Part shown: one piece after another, positions 16,594 to 25,867 of the stretch
Position numbering within the stretch: the first letter of the stretch is position 1
Layout: each line of letters starts with the position of its first letter
DNA from: an uncultured bacterium
GTDB lineage: Bacteria > Pseudomonadota > Alphaproteobacteria > Sphingomonadales > Sphingomonadaceae
DNA length: 45,707 nucleotides
Assembly (NCBI GenBank): GCA_942636505.2
Contig: CALOGB020000217.1
Coordinates: 1-45,707, forward strand
Direction: 5' to 3'
Position numbers and translations under genes: made by a program
The notes under the pieces: model-generated
What the model was told of the DNA's origin: nothing
Seen by the model: the letters and a program-made list of their open reading frames with translations, nothing else
Databases searched by the model: none

Positions 16594-17678
16594 ATGTCGC
16601 TGCAGCTGCACGGGAGCCGTATTGTGTCGTTGATCGATCGAAGAACAGTGTTGGGGTCCCTTGGGCTCAGCCTCATCCCCAGCGGCGTTTCCTACGCTGC
16701 TAATCCCGCCCTGCCCGGCTGGTACGCCGACCCCGAAATTCGCATTTTCGGCGATCGATACTGGATCTATCCGACCTATTCGGCCGACGGGCCCGTCCCC
16801 GCCGCACCCAGCCGCTTCACGCCTTGGCAGGCTCATGAGCGAACTTCGCCGAAGATCTGGAGCCCGTTTCTGCGGCAGACCTTTCTCGACGCCTTCTCGT
16901 CGCCGGATCTGGTTTCCTGGACCCATCATCCGCGCGTTCTCGACGTCAAGGACGTGAGTTGGGCCGCCTATGCGATGTGGGCGCCGTCAGCGATCGAGCA
17001 GGATGGTGGCTACTTCCTGTTCTTCGGCGCGAACGACATCAAGACCGACGGGCAGCGCGGCGGGATCGGCGTGGCGGTCAGCGATCACCCCGAAGGCCCG
17101 TTCCGCGACGCCATCGGCAACCCGCTGATCGGCAGCATCGTCAACGGTGCCAGCCGATCGACCAGATGGCGTTCCGCGACGACGATGGCACGTGCTATTT
17201 GTATTATGGCGGCTGGAAACACTGCAACGTCGTCCGCCTGTCGCGCGACCTGACCAGCCTCACGCGATTTGCGGATGGGAAGACCTACAAGGCGATCACG
17301 CCCTCGCCCAAGTATGTCGAAGGGCCGTTCATGCTGAAACGGCGCGGCATCTATTACTTGATGTGGTCGGAAGGGGAGTGGACCGGGCCGCTGTACAGCG
17401 TGGCCTATGCCACGGGCCCCAGCCCGCTCGGGCCATTCACGCCGCGCGGCAGGATCCTCGAACAGGATGCCCGTGTCGCCCGCGGCGCCGGCCACCATTC
17501 CGCGATCTGCATCCCGGGGACGGATGACTGGTATATCGTCTATCACCGCCGCCCGCTCAGCGAAACGGACGGCAATCACCGCCAGGTCGCGATCGAGCAG
17601 ATGCACTTTCGGAAGGACGGCAGTATCGCCCCGGTCGTGTTGACCGACGCCGGCGTTGCTCCGCGACGGTACCGCTAG
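16594..17678 (+). pseudogene. GH43-like glycoside hydrolase broken by a one-base deletion
   Basis: Two frames join into one family-43 type beta-propeller glycosidase of about 361 aa. The first half begins with a Tat-like signal (DRRTVLGSLGLSLIPSG) and contains WYADPEIRIFGDRYWIYPT with the expected base Asp. After NGA the frame is lost. The second half restores QPIDQMAFRDDDG (pKa-modulating Asp region), EGPFMLKRRGIYYLMWS (acid Glu region) and a normal end. The break is at about 17149-17151, where one missing C in ggtgc-cag explains everything: 1085 bases plus one is divisible by three. It is a recent pseudogene or a sequencing error. GGAG before the ATG supports the start. The substrate would be an arabinan or xylan-type polysaccharide, as a family-level guess. 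Confidence 0.8.
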
Positions 17679-17754
17679 CAGCCAGGCCTTTGTCGGGTGT
17701 CTAACGGCGGTTCGCCTGCGTCGCGGAAGACCGTTCGCGTCGCCATCCTTGCCT

Positions 17755-18228
17755 TCAAACTTGCTCGCTGCCGGTTTTCCGCGGGCGGAGTTCGAAGACG
17801 AGCAGCGTCGACGTCGCCGTGGCGCACAGTTGCCCCTTCTCGTTGATGAGCGTGGCCTCGGAAAACGCGGCGCGGCCGCCCATCGACACCAGGCGTCCGA
17901 CCGCCCGGATCTTCCCGCTGGACTCGGTCAGCGCGCGCAGGAACGACACCTTCAACTCCAGCGTCGTATAGCCGAACCCCGGTTTCAGCCCGGTATGCGC
18001 GGCGATGCCGCACGCGCTGTCGAGGATCGCCGAGATATAACCGCCGTGCACCGTGCCCATCGGATTGTACGACGTGCCGTCCGGTATGGCCTCGAAGACC
18101 GCGTGCCCGTATTCGACCTCAACCAGCGATATGCCCAGCTTCTCGCCGAGCGGGGGCTGCCGTCCGGTCGCGAGGAGCGCCCGCACCTGGGCAAGCCCGT
18201 CTGGTTTGATCGGGACATCAGTCGTCAT
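17755..18228 (-). CDS. PaaI-family hotdog-fold thioesterase
   Basis: This encodes a 157-aa acyl-CoA thioesterase-like protein. The family signature NPMGTVHGGYISAILDSACG (about residues 55-74) holds the HGG loop and active-site region. The order of strands (FEAIPDG, TTLELKVSFLRALT, GRAAFSEATLI) fits a single hotdog domain of normal length. Members hydrolyse aryl- or acyl-CoA in the cytoplasm. It starts 9 bp after the outer-membrane efflux gene's stop on the same strand, so it is probably the second gene of that operon, although nothing links it to efflux. Confidence 0.85.
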   Translation of the reverse strand: MTTDVPIKPDGLAQVRALLATGRQPPLGEKLGISLVEVEYGHAVFEAIPDGTSYNPMGTVHGGYISAILDSACGIAAHTGLKPGFGYTTLELKVSFLRALTESSGKIRAVGRLVSMGGRAAFSEATLINEKGQLCATATSTLLVFELRPRKTGSEQV

Positions 18229-18237
18229 TGGTCGCTC

Positions 18238-19707
18238 TCACAGTTTGGCCATTGATACGGTAACGGGCGTAACGGGATCCCAGCCCCCGCCAAGCGCCCG
18301 GAACGACGCGACGGCACCACGGCTGGCGGCCGCGCGTGCCTGGATCACACCGTCCCGGGTTTCGAGCAGGCGACGGTCCGCATCCAGGACCTCGATCAGG
18401 CTGGAGACCCCGCCCTTGTAGGCCGCGAACGAGGCATCTCGGGCGCGGCTAAACGACGTCTCGCCCTGGCTCAGCATGGTCGAGCGTGCTTCCTGTTGAA
18501 CCAACGTCGAGAAGGCATCCTCTACATCCTGCGATGCGCGCAGGACGGCAAGGCGGTAGGCTCCAAGCGCTTCCGCGTTTCGTCCTCTGGCGCTCTTCAC
18601 CTCGGCATCGACGCGGCCGAAGTCGAACAGGCGCCAGCGCAAGCCCAGCACGCCGTTCGCCTGTGTCGCATTGCCGCCAAACAGGCCGCCCGCCGCGGTC
18701 GTCGCGGTGCCGAGCAGACCGCTCAGCGAGAATTTCGGGTAATATTCCGACATCGCGACGCCGACCCGTGCGTTCGACGCCGCCAGCGTTCGCTCGGCCG
18801 CGATGATGTCGGGACGACGGCGCAACAGGCTGGCCGGACCGCCCGCGGTCGCGATCGCCGGAGGAGACGGGATCGCGGTAACGACCAGGAATTCGGAGCG
18901 GGTCGCGCCCGGCTGAACCCCGATGAGAATGTCGAGCGCGGTCAGCGCCATGTCGAACTGGTTCTGGATCGCCGGGACAGAGGCGCGAACCTGCGCCAGC
19001 GCCCCTTCCGCCTGCCGAAGTTGCAATTCGGCGGCCACGCCCTTGCGGTATTGCAGCGCGATCAGATCGACGAGACGCGCCTGCGTATCGGCCTGCTCGC
19101 GGGCAACGCCGAGCCGCGCCTGCAAGGTCCGGATCACGATGTACGTGTCCGCCGTCTGCGCCGCGACCGCAAGACGCACGGCCACTGCAGCGGCTGCGGA
19201 CGCCTGCCAGTCGGCCCGCGCCGCATCGCGCGCGGCATCTCGCCCGCCAAAGACGTCGAGTTCCCAGCTCGCGCCGACATTGAGTTCGTAGGTTTCGGTC
19301 GAACGCTCGAACTGGGGAAACGCGCTGCCGATCCGTCCGATCGGTGTCTCCAGCGACTGATAGATCTCGCCCTCCTGCCCGCTTACCTGACCGGACGGAA
19401 GCAGGGCTGCGTTGGCGGTCATCAGCGCGGCTCGCGCCTGGGTCACGCGCGCGCCGACCTGTTGCAGGTCGAGATTCTGGGCCAGGGCGCGCTCGACGAA
19501 ACTGGTGAGCAACGGATCATGAAACCCGCGCCACCAGTCGACGAGGTCGGCCTGGCCTGCCCCTGCCGACCTAGCGTCGACGGCGCCGGCGCCGACAAAG
19601 GCGGCCGGTGCGGACGCCACCGGCACCGCGTAGCGAGGCGCGGTCGTGCAGCCACTCACCAATAGCAGCGTCGTGGCCAGGGTAGCAGCAGAGCGGAAAT
19701 GGAGCAT
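18238..19707 (-). CDS. NodT-family RND outer-membrane efflux lipoprotein
   Basis: This encodes a 489-aa outer-membrane channel of the TolC/NodT type for a tripartite RND pump. The start at 19707 is preferred over one 57 nt upstream because GAGG lies just before it and the protein then begins with a lipoprotein signal ending LLLVSGC (lipidated Cys20). Two repeated helical outer-membrane-factor domains follow, with typical sequences such as LTSFVERALAQNLDLQQVGA, LRQAEGALAQVRASVPAIQN, RRRPDIIAAERTLAASNARVG and a C-terminal SLIEVLDADRRLLETRD. The gene is divergent from the TetR regulator and the adaptor and pump genes, with which it forms one efflux locus. The palindrome at 19732-19753 lies 25 bp upstream of its start. 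Confidence 0.92.
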   Translation of the reverse strand: MLHFRSAATLATTLLLVSGCTTAPRYAVPVASAPAAFVGAGAVDARSAGAGQADLVDWWRGFHDPLLTSFVERALAQNLDLQQVGARVTQARAALMTANAALLPSGQVSGQEGEIYQSLETPIGRIGSAFPQFERSTETYELNVGASWELDVFGGRDAARDAARADWQASAAAAVAVRLAVAAQTADTYIVIRTLQARLGVAREQADTQARLVDLIALQYRKGVAAELQLRQAEGALAQVRASVPAIQNQFDMALTALDILIGVQPGATRSEFLVVTAIPSPPAIATAGGPASLLRRRPDIIAAERTLAASNARVGVAMSEYYPKFSLSGLLGTATTAAGGLFGGNATQANGVLGLRWRLFDFGRVDAEVKSARGRNAEALGAYRLAVLRASQDVEDAFSTLVQQEARSTMLSQGETSFSRARDASFAAYKGGVSSLIEVLDADRRLLETRDGVIQARAAASRGAVASFRALGGGWDPVTPVTVSMAKL

Positions 19708-19731
19708 GATCGACCTCGATGACTCAGTCTG

Positions 19732-19753
19732 TGACCAATGATCTATATGGTCA
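19732..19753. promoter_or_regulatory. TetR-type operator in the divergent efflux promoter region
   Basis: TGACCA (19732-19737) and TGGTCA (19748-19753) form a perfect inverted repeat separated by 10 bases. It lies between the divergent outer-membrane channel gene and the tetR-family gene. Its right half ATATGGTCA recurs at 20437-20445 before the adaptor gene. A regulator binding both sites would control the whole pump locus and itself. Confidence 0.6.
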
Positions 19754-19792
19754 ATGTTTGTCAACGGGCTGATGTCCTCCTATGACGCGGCG

Positions 19793-20410
19793 ATGACCGA
19801 TCCCGCTCCCCACTCCTCCCCGACGCGCGGCCCTGCCGAACATGCGGTCCGCGACCAGATCGTCGAAGCCGCAAACGACTGTTTCGCCCATTACGGATAC
19901 AGCAAGACGACCGTCGCCGATCTCGCGCGCGAGATCGGTTTCTCGAAGGCCTATATCTACCGGTTTTTCGAGTCGAAGCAGGCGATCGGCGAGGCGATCT
20001 GCGGTGCGCGCCTCGAACAGATTTTGGCCGAAGCGCGCAAAGCCGTCGACGCGGGCGGCAGCGCGACCGACCGGTTTCGCCGCATGTTCAGGAGCATAAC
20101 CACACTCGGGGTCGCGCTGTTCTTCGACGATCGCAAGATTTACGAGATCGCAGCCCTAGCCGCGTCGGAGCGCTGGGGGTCGGCGCAAGCCTATTCCCGG
20201 TCGCTCCAGGACATGATCCAGGAGATCGTCAGACAGGGCCGGGAAAACGGCGAGTTCGAGCGCAAGACGCCGCTCGATGAGACGGTCCGCTCGATCTATT
20301 ACGCGATGACGCCGTTCATCGATCCGCTGCATCTGGAGCGCAATCTCGATCTGCTTCCCGACGCGCAGAACGAGGTCACCGGGCTCATCCTGCGAAGCCT
20401 CGCGCCGTAG
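19793..20410 (+). CDS. TetR/AcrR-family repressor of the RND efflux locus
   Basis: This encodes a 205-aa regulator (from the ATG at 19793). The N-terminal helix-turn-helix is typical: RDQIVEAANDCFAHYGYSKT, then TVADLAREIGFSKAYIYRFF (roughly residues 20-60). The rest is a ligand-binding helical domain with a hydrophobic end. ATGs at 19754 and 19772 are in frame upstream, but the first sits directly on the operator at 19732-19753, and none has a clear ribosome site. It is divergent from the outer-membrane channel and upstream of the adaptor and pump, an arrangement typical of a local repressor released by the pump's substrate. Confidence 0.88.
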   Translation: MTDPAPHSSPTRGPAEHAVRDQIVEAANDCFAHYGYSKTTVADLAREIGFSKAYIYRFFESKQAIGEAICGARLEQILAEARKAVDAGGSATDRFRRMFRSITTLGVALFFDDRKIYEIAALAASERWGSAQAYSRSLQDMIQEIVRQGRENGEFERKTPLDETVRSIYYAMTPFIDPLHLERNLDLLPDAQNEVTGLILRSLAP

Positions 20411-20430
20411 ACCTTTTGGGATGTGACGAG

Positions 20431-20448
20431 TTGACAATATGGTCATAA
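20431..20448 (+). promoter_or_regulatory. -35 box overlapping a second TetR-type operator before the pump genes
   Basis: TTGACA at 20431-20436 matches a sigma70 -35 box. It overlaps a near-perfect dyad, TGAC-N6-GTCA at 20432-20445, that shares the half-site ATATGGTCA with the operator at 19745-19753. The dyad is 12 of 14 symmetric. The site sits 40-54 bp upstream of the adaptor's GTG start, well placed to block transcription. A matching -10 box is not obvious. Confidence 0.55.
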
Positions 20449-20484
20449 GGCAACATTCGGATCCCGCTTCTGTGGAGGATCCGT

Positions 20485-21555
20485 GTGTCGAACCGACTGT
20501 ATATCGCCTTGGCCGTGCCGGTACTGGCGTCCGCGACGTTGACGGCATGCCATAGCGCGGAGCCAGATGCCCGCACACGGCCGCCGCTGGTCAGGATCGC
20601 CACGCCGGTCGCCGCCAATGCGGCGACGCGCGAGTTCACAGGGGTCGTCGCGGCACGCATCCAGAGCGACCTCGGCTTCCGCGTCGGCGGCAAGGTCACG
20701 CAGCGCTTGGTCGACACCGGCCAGATCGTGCGCCGTGGACAGCCGCTGATGCGGATCGACGGAACCGACCTGTCGCTTGCGACCCGCGCGTCGCAGGGAA
20801 CGGTCGATGCAGCACGCGCCCGCGCGGAGCAGACCGGCGCGGACGAGAAACGATATCGTGACCTAGTCGGTGCCGGCGCCATTTCCGCGTCGGCCTATGA
20901 TCAGGCGAAGGCCGCAGCAGATGCGGCGCGCGCGCAACTGAGCGCCGCGCAGGCGCAGGCTCGCGTCGCGCGTAACGAGACCAGCTACACCGTCCTGCTC
21001 GCGGATGCGGACGGGACCGTGGTCGACACGCTGGCCGAGCCGGGACAGGTCGTTGCCGCGGGACAGATCGTCGTCCGTATCGCCCGGTCGGGCCCGCGTG
21101 AGGCGTTGGTGCAATTACCGGAAACGCTTCGACCGCGCCTGGGCTCGACCGTGCGTGCACGTACTTTCGACGGTGCCACCGGCAGCGCAACGCTGCGTCA
21201 GCTTGCCGATTCCGCCAACGCAGCGTCGCGGACGTTCGAGGCCCGATATGTCCTGGCCGGGGCGACCGCGCGCGCGCCGCTCGGCTCGACCGTGACCGTC
21301 ACGCTGTCAGAACCCGGCGACACGGTAGCGACCGAAGTGCCGCTCGGCGCACTCCGCGATACCGGCCACGGACCGGGCGTCTGGATCGTCGGTGCCGGGG
21401 CGCAGCCAAGGATCACATGGCGGCCGGTGAAGGTAACCGCGATCGGGGAAGAAACCGCCACCGTGACTTCGGGCCTGAGATTGGGTGACCGCTTCGTCGC
21501 GATGGGTGCGCATATGCTGCACCAGGGCCAGATCGTCCGGGTCGCCGCACGATGA
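20485..21555 (+). CDS. RND efflux periplasmic adaptor lipoprotein
   Basis: This encodes a 356-aa membrane-fusion protein linking the inner-membrane pump to the outer-membrane channel. It starts with GTG at 20485 after a GGAGGA ribosome site and has a lipoprotein signal ending ATLTAC (lipidated Cys22). The lipoyl half-motifs LGFRVGGKVTQRLVDTGQIV and DADGTVVDTLAEPGQVV flank an alpha-helical hairpin (about residues 100-160), followed by beta-barrel and membrane-proximal domains. Length and domain order are normal for the HlyD_D23-type RND adaptors. The stop overlaps the pump's ATG (ATGA), so the two are translated together. The operator at 20431-20448 lies upstream. Confidence 0.92.
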   Translation: MSNRLYIALAVPVLASATLTACHSAEPDARTRPPLVRIATPVAANAATREFTGVVAARIQSDLGFRVGGKVTQRLVDTGQIVRRGQPLMRIDGTDLSLATRASQGTVDAARARAEQTGADEKRYRDLVGAGAISASAYDQAKAAADAARAQLSAAQAQARVARNETSYTVLLADADGTVVDTLAEPGQVVAAGQIVVRIARSGPREALVQLPETLRPRLGSTVRARTFDGATGSATLRQLADSANAASRTFEARYVLAGATARAPLGSTVTVTLSEPGDTVATEVPLGALRDTGHGPGVWIVGAGAQPRITWRPVKVTAIGEETATVTSGLRLGDRFVAMGAHMLHQGQIVRVAAR

Positions 21556-24500
21556 GTGGCGACGAGCAAAAGGCACCCGGCCGCTTCAACCTGTCGGCGC
21601 TCGCTGTCCGCGAACGATCGGTAACATTGTTCTTCCTGATCGCGATCATCATCGCCGGGGTCGTCGCCTTCACCAGGCTGGGGCGTGCAGAGGATCCGAG
21701 CTTCACCATCAAGGTGATGACGGTCGTCACCGCATGGCCCGGCGCGACCGCGCAGGAGATGCAGGATCAGGTCGCCGAGCCGCTCGAGAAACGCCTGCAG
21801 GAACTGCGCTGGTACGATCGCAGCGAGACGTTCACGCGGCCCGGTCTCGCCTTCACCACGCTGACGTTGCGCGATACCACTCCCCCGAAGGACGTGCCGG
21901 AGCAGTTCTACCAGGCGCGCAAGAAGATGAGCGACGAGGCGCCAAGCCTTCCCCGCGGCGTGGTCGGGCCGTTCGTCAACGACGAGTATGGCGACGTCAC
22001 CTTCGCGCTCTACGCTTTGAAGGCGAAAGGCGAGCCGCAACGCTCGCTTGCGCGCGAGGCGGAGACGCTACGCCAGCGGCTGCTTCATGTGCCCGGCGTC
22101 AACAAGATCAACATCGTGGGCGAGCGACCGGAACGCATCTACGTCGCGTTCGCCGAGGAGCGGCTGGCAACGCTGGGCGTCTCGCCCCGCGACATCTTCG
22201 CCGCGCTTTCGAGGCAGAATCTGATCACGCCCGCGGGTTCGATCGAGACCAAGGGGCAGCAAGTGGTGGTCCGCCTCGACGGCGCATTCGACGATCTGTC
22301 GAAGATCCGCGACCTGCCGATCGTCGCGAACGGCAACACGCTGCGGCTGTCCGAGATCGGCAAGGTCGAGCGCGGCTACGAGGATCCCGCAACCTTTCTA
22401 ATTCGCAGCCAGGGCGAACCGGCCCTGCTGCTTGGTGTCGTCATGCGCGAGGGCTGGAACGGGCTCGATCTCGGCAAGGCGCTGAACGCCGAGGTCGCGA
22501 AGATCGGTGACGAACTGCCGCTCGGCATGAGCCTCACCCGCGTCACCGACCAGTCGGTCAACATCACCGACGCGGTCGATCAGTTCATGCACACCTTCCT
22601 GGAGGCGCTCGCGATCGTGATGATCGTCAGCCTCGTCAGCCTTGGCTGGCGCGTGGGTATCGTCGTCGCGGCCGCGGTGCCGCTGACGCTGGCGGTCGTG
22701 CTCGTCATCATGTGGGCGACCGGCCGGGTGCTGGACCGCATCACGCTCGGCGCGCTCATCCTCGCGCTTGGCCTGCTGGTCGACGACGCGATCATCGCGA
22801 TCGAGATGATGGTTGTGAAGATGGAGGAAGGGTACGATCGCATCCGCGCGTCGGCCTATGCCTGGAGCCACACTGCTGCGCCGATGCTGGCCGGCACGCT
22901 GGTGACCGTGATCGGGCTGATGCCGGTCGGCTTCGCGCAGTCGACGGCGGGCGAATATGCCGGCAACATCTTCTGGGTGGTCGGTTTCGCGCTGATCGCA
23001 TCGTGGTTCGTCGCGGTGATCTTCACGCCATACATGGGCGTGAAGATGCTGCCCGAGATCAAGCCGATCGAGGGTGGGCACGCCGCGATCTACCGGACGC
23101 CGCGCTACGAAAGGGTCCGCAGCATCATCGCCTGGGCGGTGCGGCGCAAATTGCTGGTCGCATTGGCGACGCTGGGTGCGTTCCTGATTGCAGGCGCGGG
23201 CATGGCGCTGGTCAATAAGCAGTTCTTTCCCGCCTCGGACCGGCCAGAGGTGCTGGTCGAGGTGCAGATGCCCAAGGGCACCGCGATCGCGCAGACCGGC
23301 GAAGCCGCGACACTGGTCGAGACGTGGTTGCGCAAGCAGCCCGAGGCCAAGGTCGTCACGACCTATGTCGGTCAGGGCGCACCGCGTTTCTTCATGTCGC
23401 TGTCGCCGGAGCTGCCCGACCCGTCCTTTGCCAAGATCATCGTCCTGACTGCCGACGAGGATGCACGCGACGCCTTGAAGGTGCGGCTGCGTGAGGCGGC
23501 GGCGGAGGGGCTCGCGCCACAGGCACGAGTTCGCGCGACGCAACTCGTGTTCGGCCCCTACTCCCCCTTCCCCGTCGCGTTCCGTGTGAGTGGTCCCGAT
23601 CTCGCAGCCGTCCGCAGCATCGCCGACAAGGTGCAGGGCGTGATGCAACGGGATCCCACGATGCGTACCGTCAACGCCGACTGGGGCGACCGCGCGCCTG
23701 CGCTGCACTTCGTGCTCGAGCAGGACCGGTTGCGCGCGCTCGGCCTGACATCGAGCGACGTGGCCGAGCAGCTTCAGTTCCTGTTGACCGGTACGACGGT
23801 CAGCCAGGCGCGCGAGGATATCCGGACGGTCGATGTGGTGGCGCGGTCCGGTGGCAGCGATCGGCTCGATCCGGCGCGCATCGGCGACTACATGCTGACC
23901 GGCTCTAATGGCCAGCGCGTACCCGTAAGCCAGATCGGCAAGCTCGAAGTTCGCATGGAAGATCCGACCCTGCAACACCGCGACCGGCTGACGACGATCA
24001 CGGTTCGCGGCGACATCGCTGACGGATTGCAGCCGCCCGATGTATCGACCGCGATGCTCGAGAAGCTACAACCGATCATCAATACGCTGTCGTCCGGCTA
24101 CCATATCGACATGGCCGGCTCGATCGAGGAGGCCGGCAAGGCGAACGCCGCGCTCGCGCCGATCTTCCCGATCATGATCGTGCTAATGATGATCGTGATC
24201 ATCCTCCAGGTGCGCAGCTTGTCGGCGATGGCGATCGTTCTGCTGACCGCGCCGCTGGGGCTCATCGGCGTGGTGCCGACGCTGCTCGTCACGGGCCAGC
24301 CGTTCGGGTTCAACGCGATCCTCGGTCTGATCGCGCTGGCGGGCATCCTGATGCGCAATACGCTGATCCTGATCGGGCAGATCCACGATCACGAGCGGGA
24401 GGGGATGGATCCCTATGACGCAGTCGTCGAGGCGACCGTGCAGCGTTCGCGGCCCGTGATCCTGACGGCAATGGCAGCCGTGCTCGCCTTCGTCCCGTTG

Positions 24501-24674
24501 ATCAGTTCGGTGTTCTGGGGATCGATGGCGGTCACGCTGATCGGCGGGACGCTGGGCGGGACGGTCCTGACGCTGGTGTTCCTGCCTGCGCTTTACGCCC
24601 TGTGGTTCCGGATAAGGCCGCCTGCGGACGATCGCCGGGAGCCGTCGCCTTCGTCACAACTCGTTTCGGCATGA
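21552..24674 (+). CDS. RND-family inner-membrane efflux pump (AcrB/CzcA-like)
   Basis: This encodes a 1040-aa transporter with the twofold RND layout: a first membrane helix (about residues 25-45), a large periplasmic domain, five helices, then the duplicated second half. The proton-relay pair is visible in helix 4 as LLVDDAIIAIEM (Asp411, Asp412), matching Asp407/408 of AcrB. The N-terminal PSFTIKVMTVVTAWPGATAQ is characteristic. The final helices are GSMAVTLIGGTLGGTVLTLV. It is a proton antiporter of drugs, detergents or similar organic compounds; the specificity is not readable. It forms an operon with the adaptor gene (ATGA overlap). Confidence 0.93.
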   Translation: MSGDEQKAPGRFNLSALAVRERSVTLFFLIAIIIAGVVAFTRLGRAEDPSFTIKVMTVVTAWPGATAQEMQDQVAEPLEKRLQELRWYDRSETFTRPGLAFTTLTLRDTTPPKDVPEQFYQARKKMSDEAPSLPRGVVGPFVNDEYGDVTFALYALKAKGEPQRSLAREAETLRQRLLHVPGVNKINIVGERPERIYVAFAEERLATLGVSPRDIFAALSRQNLITPAGSIETKGQQVVVRLDGAFDDLSKIRDLPIVANGNTLRLSEIGKVERGYEDPATFLIRSQGEPALLLGVVMREGWNGLDLGKALNAEVAKIGDELPLGMSLTRVTDQSVNITDAVDQFMHTFLEALAIVMIVSLVSLGWRVGIVVAAAVPLTLAVVLVIMWATGRVLDRITLGALILALGLLVDDAIIAIEMMVVKMEEGYDRIRASAYAWSHTAAPMLAGTLVTVIGLMPVGFAQSTAGEYAGNIFWVVGFALIASWFVAVIFTPYMGVKMLPEIKPIEGGHAAIYRTPRYERVRSIIAWAVRRKLLVALATLGAFLIAGAGMALVNKQFFPASDRPEVLVEVQMPKGTAIAQTGEAATLVETWLRKQPEAKVVTTYVGQGAPRFFMSLSPELPDPSFAKIIVLTADEDARDALKVRLREAAAEGLAPQARVRATQLVFGPYSPFPVAFRVSGPDLAAVRSIADKVQGVMQRDPTMRTVNADWGDRAPALHFVLEQDRLRALGLTSSDVAEQLQFLLTGTTVSQAREDIRTVDVVARSGGSDRLDPARIGDYMLTGSNGQRVPVSQIGKLEVRMEDPTLQHRDRLTTITVRGDIADGLQPPDVSTAMLEKLQPIINTLSSGYHIDMAGSIEEAGKANAALAPIFPIMIVLMMIVIILQVRSLSAMAIVLLTAPLGLIGVVPTLLVTGQPFGFNAILGLIALAGILMRNTLILIGQIHDHEREGMDPYDAVVEATVQRSRPVILTAMAAVLAFVPLISSVFWGSMAVTLIGGTLGGTVLTLVFLPALYALWFRIRPPADDRREPSPSSQLVSA

Positions 24675-24684
24675 TCGGCAAAGC

Positions 24685-25071
24685 GTGCTGTACCGCCCTA
24701 TACGCCACGATACCGCTACAGTCCGGGTGCCGGACATATTAGTGGAGCATCGGCTTTCCGTGACCGAGCAGCAGGTGGTGCTGCTATCCTTGAAGGACTC
24801 GCTTGCATCGGCATGTCGCCCGCGGCGCATGTCCCGTGCGATCAGCTATGTTTTCGGTATTCGGGACAACAACGCCCTGGCGGATCCAAGGCTCGAGGCA
24901 CTCCGGGTATTCTGCGTTCGCTACCGTCACGGCGGTACCGCTGGATCGGTCCGGCACATTCACTTGGGTCTCGACATCCAAACGCTGTCCAGCGCCGTCA
25001 AATTATTGGAGCGGCATATCGGCGCCGCGACGTCCCGTGATGCTCGCTATAGCCGGTGCTCGGTCTGCTGA
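24685..25071 (+). CDS. small hypothetical protein after the efflux pump
   Basis: This encodes a 128-aa protein starting with GTG at 24685, 10 bp after the pump's stop. The region LADPRLEALRVFCVRYRHGG, preceded by VVLLSLKDSLASACRPRRM, looks like a genuine small helical protein: an N-terminal DSLAS helix, a linker, then a PRLEALR helix and a helical C terminus. I have the impression of seeing similar short proteins in sphingomonads but cannot name a family. The start is uncertain, since a GTG at 24727 is also possible. No signal peptide or metal motif is seen. It may be co-transcribed with the pump. Confidence 0.45.
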   Translation: MLYRPIRHDTATVRVPDILVEHRLSVTEQQVVLLSLKDSLASACRPRRMSRAISYVFGIRDNNALADPRLEALRVFCVRYRHGGTAGSVRHIHLGLDIQTLSSAVKLLERHIGAATSRDARYSRCSVC

Positions 25072-25088
25072 CGCGTCGGTCACTGGAC

Positions 25089-25850
25089 TCAGTATAGGGG
25101 CAGATATGCGACCTGATCGTGGTTCGGAGAGGACACCGCATTCGCCCCCGCTGCGGTGATCAACGCCAGCGTTTCGGGACGCGGGGATACGAACAGCCAA
25201 TCCGGGGATGGCGTATCCTTGCTCGGATCACCGTCCTCCTGCATCGCGTCGCGAAGACTAGGGAGCAACGCGTCGGATGGGATGCTCCAGACTGCAAACC
25301 CCTCGTTTTCCAACGCGGCGATCCTCATGCCGAGTGCGGTCGCCAACGCCCGGCGCATACCGACCTCGCGCAGTCCGGCCGCGCGGGCAGCAGCGATCGC
25401 GGTGTCGGTCACGACGTCGAGGATGCGTCCGTCTGCCGAGAGATACTCGGGTTGGCGATCATTCCAAGCTTCGGGCGGGCACAATTTGCGGTCGCTCTTC
25501 AAGGCCAGGCCGGGAATGATCTCCGCGGGATAGATCCGGCAGGTGTTGGGCCGTCCGTCATAGATCCCGCACCGCATGTCCGGCAGCAGGTTGGGACACG
25601 CGCCGTCGAAATGCGCGGCCAGGATGACCTGTACGCGGATCGCCAATCCGCCGCTTCGTGCCGGAAAACTTCGTGCGCTCCTGTACGCGACGACCGGGCT
25701 GAGGTCGTCCAGATCCGCCGCCGCATGGCAGAGGACCTGGACCTTGCCGCCGCGATGCAACCACTGGATCGCCTCCGCGACGCTGAGCGTCAGGCGCAAA
25801 TCGTGACAGCAACGACCGCAGGACGTGCAGGAGAAATTGATCTTGTTCAT
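25089..25850 (-). CDS. YkgJ-type cysteine cluster protein
   Basis: This encodes a 253-aa protein (start MNKINFSCTSCGRCCHD at 25850; an ATG 45 nt upstream is less likely). The CTSCGRCC motif at the N terminus, followed by a GACPNLLPDMRCGIYDGRPN stretch and a TCRIYP motif, is the eight-cysteine pattern of the YkgJ/CxxCxxCC family. Members are thought to bind zinc or an iron-sulfur cluster, and the biochemical role is mostly unknown. The C-terminal half has no recognised motif. It follows the SDR gene on the same strand 63 bp away, across a strong hairpin (25868-25911). Confidence 0.8.
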   Translation of the reverse strand: MNKINFSCTSCGRCCHDLRLTLSVAEAIQWLHRGGKVQVLCHAAADLDDLSPVVAYRSARSFPARSGGLAIRVQVILAAHFDGACPNLLPDMRCGIYDGRPNTCRIYPAEIIPGLALKSDRKLCPPEAWNDRQPEYLSADGRILDVVTDTAIAAARAAGLREVGMRRALATALGMRIAALENEGFAVWSIPSDALLPSLRDAMQEDGDPSKDTPSPDWLFVSPRPETLALITAAGANAVSSPNHDQVAYLPLY

Positions 25851-25867
25851 CGTTCGGCTGGCCTGCG

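Noticed and set aside
18496..19665. 389-codon plus-strand frame within the outer-membrane channel gene
   Set aside because: Shadow of the NodT gene; the minus frame has a lipoprotein signal and full family motifs.
22398..23978. 526-codon minus-strand frame inside the RND pump
   Set aside because: Shadow: His/Asp/Arg-rich sequence with no domain, opposite a complete RND transporter.
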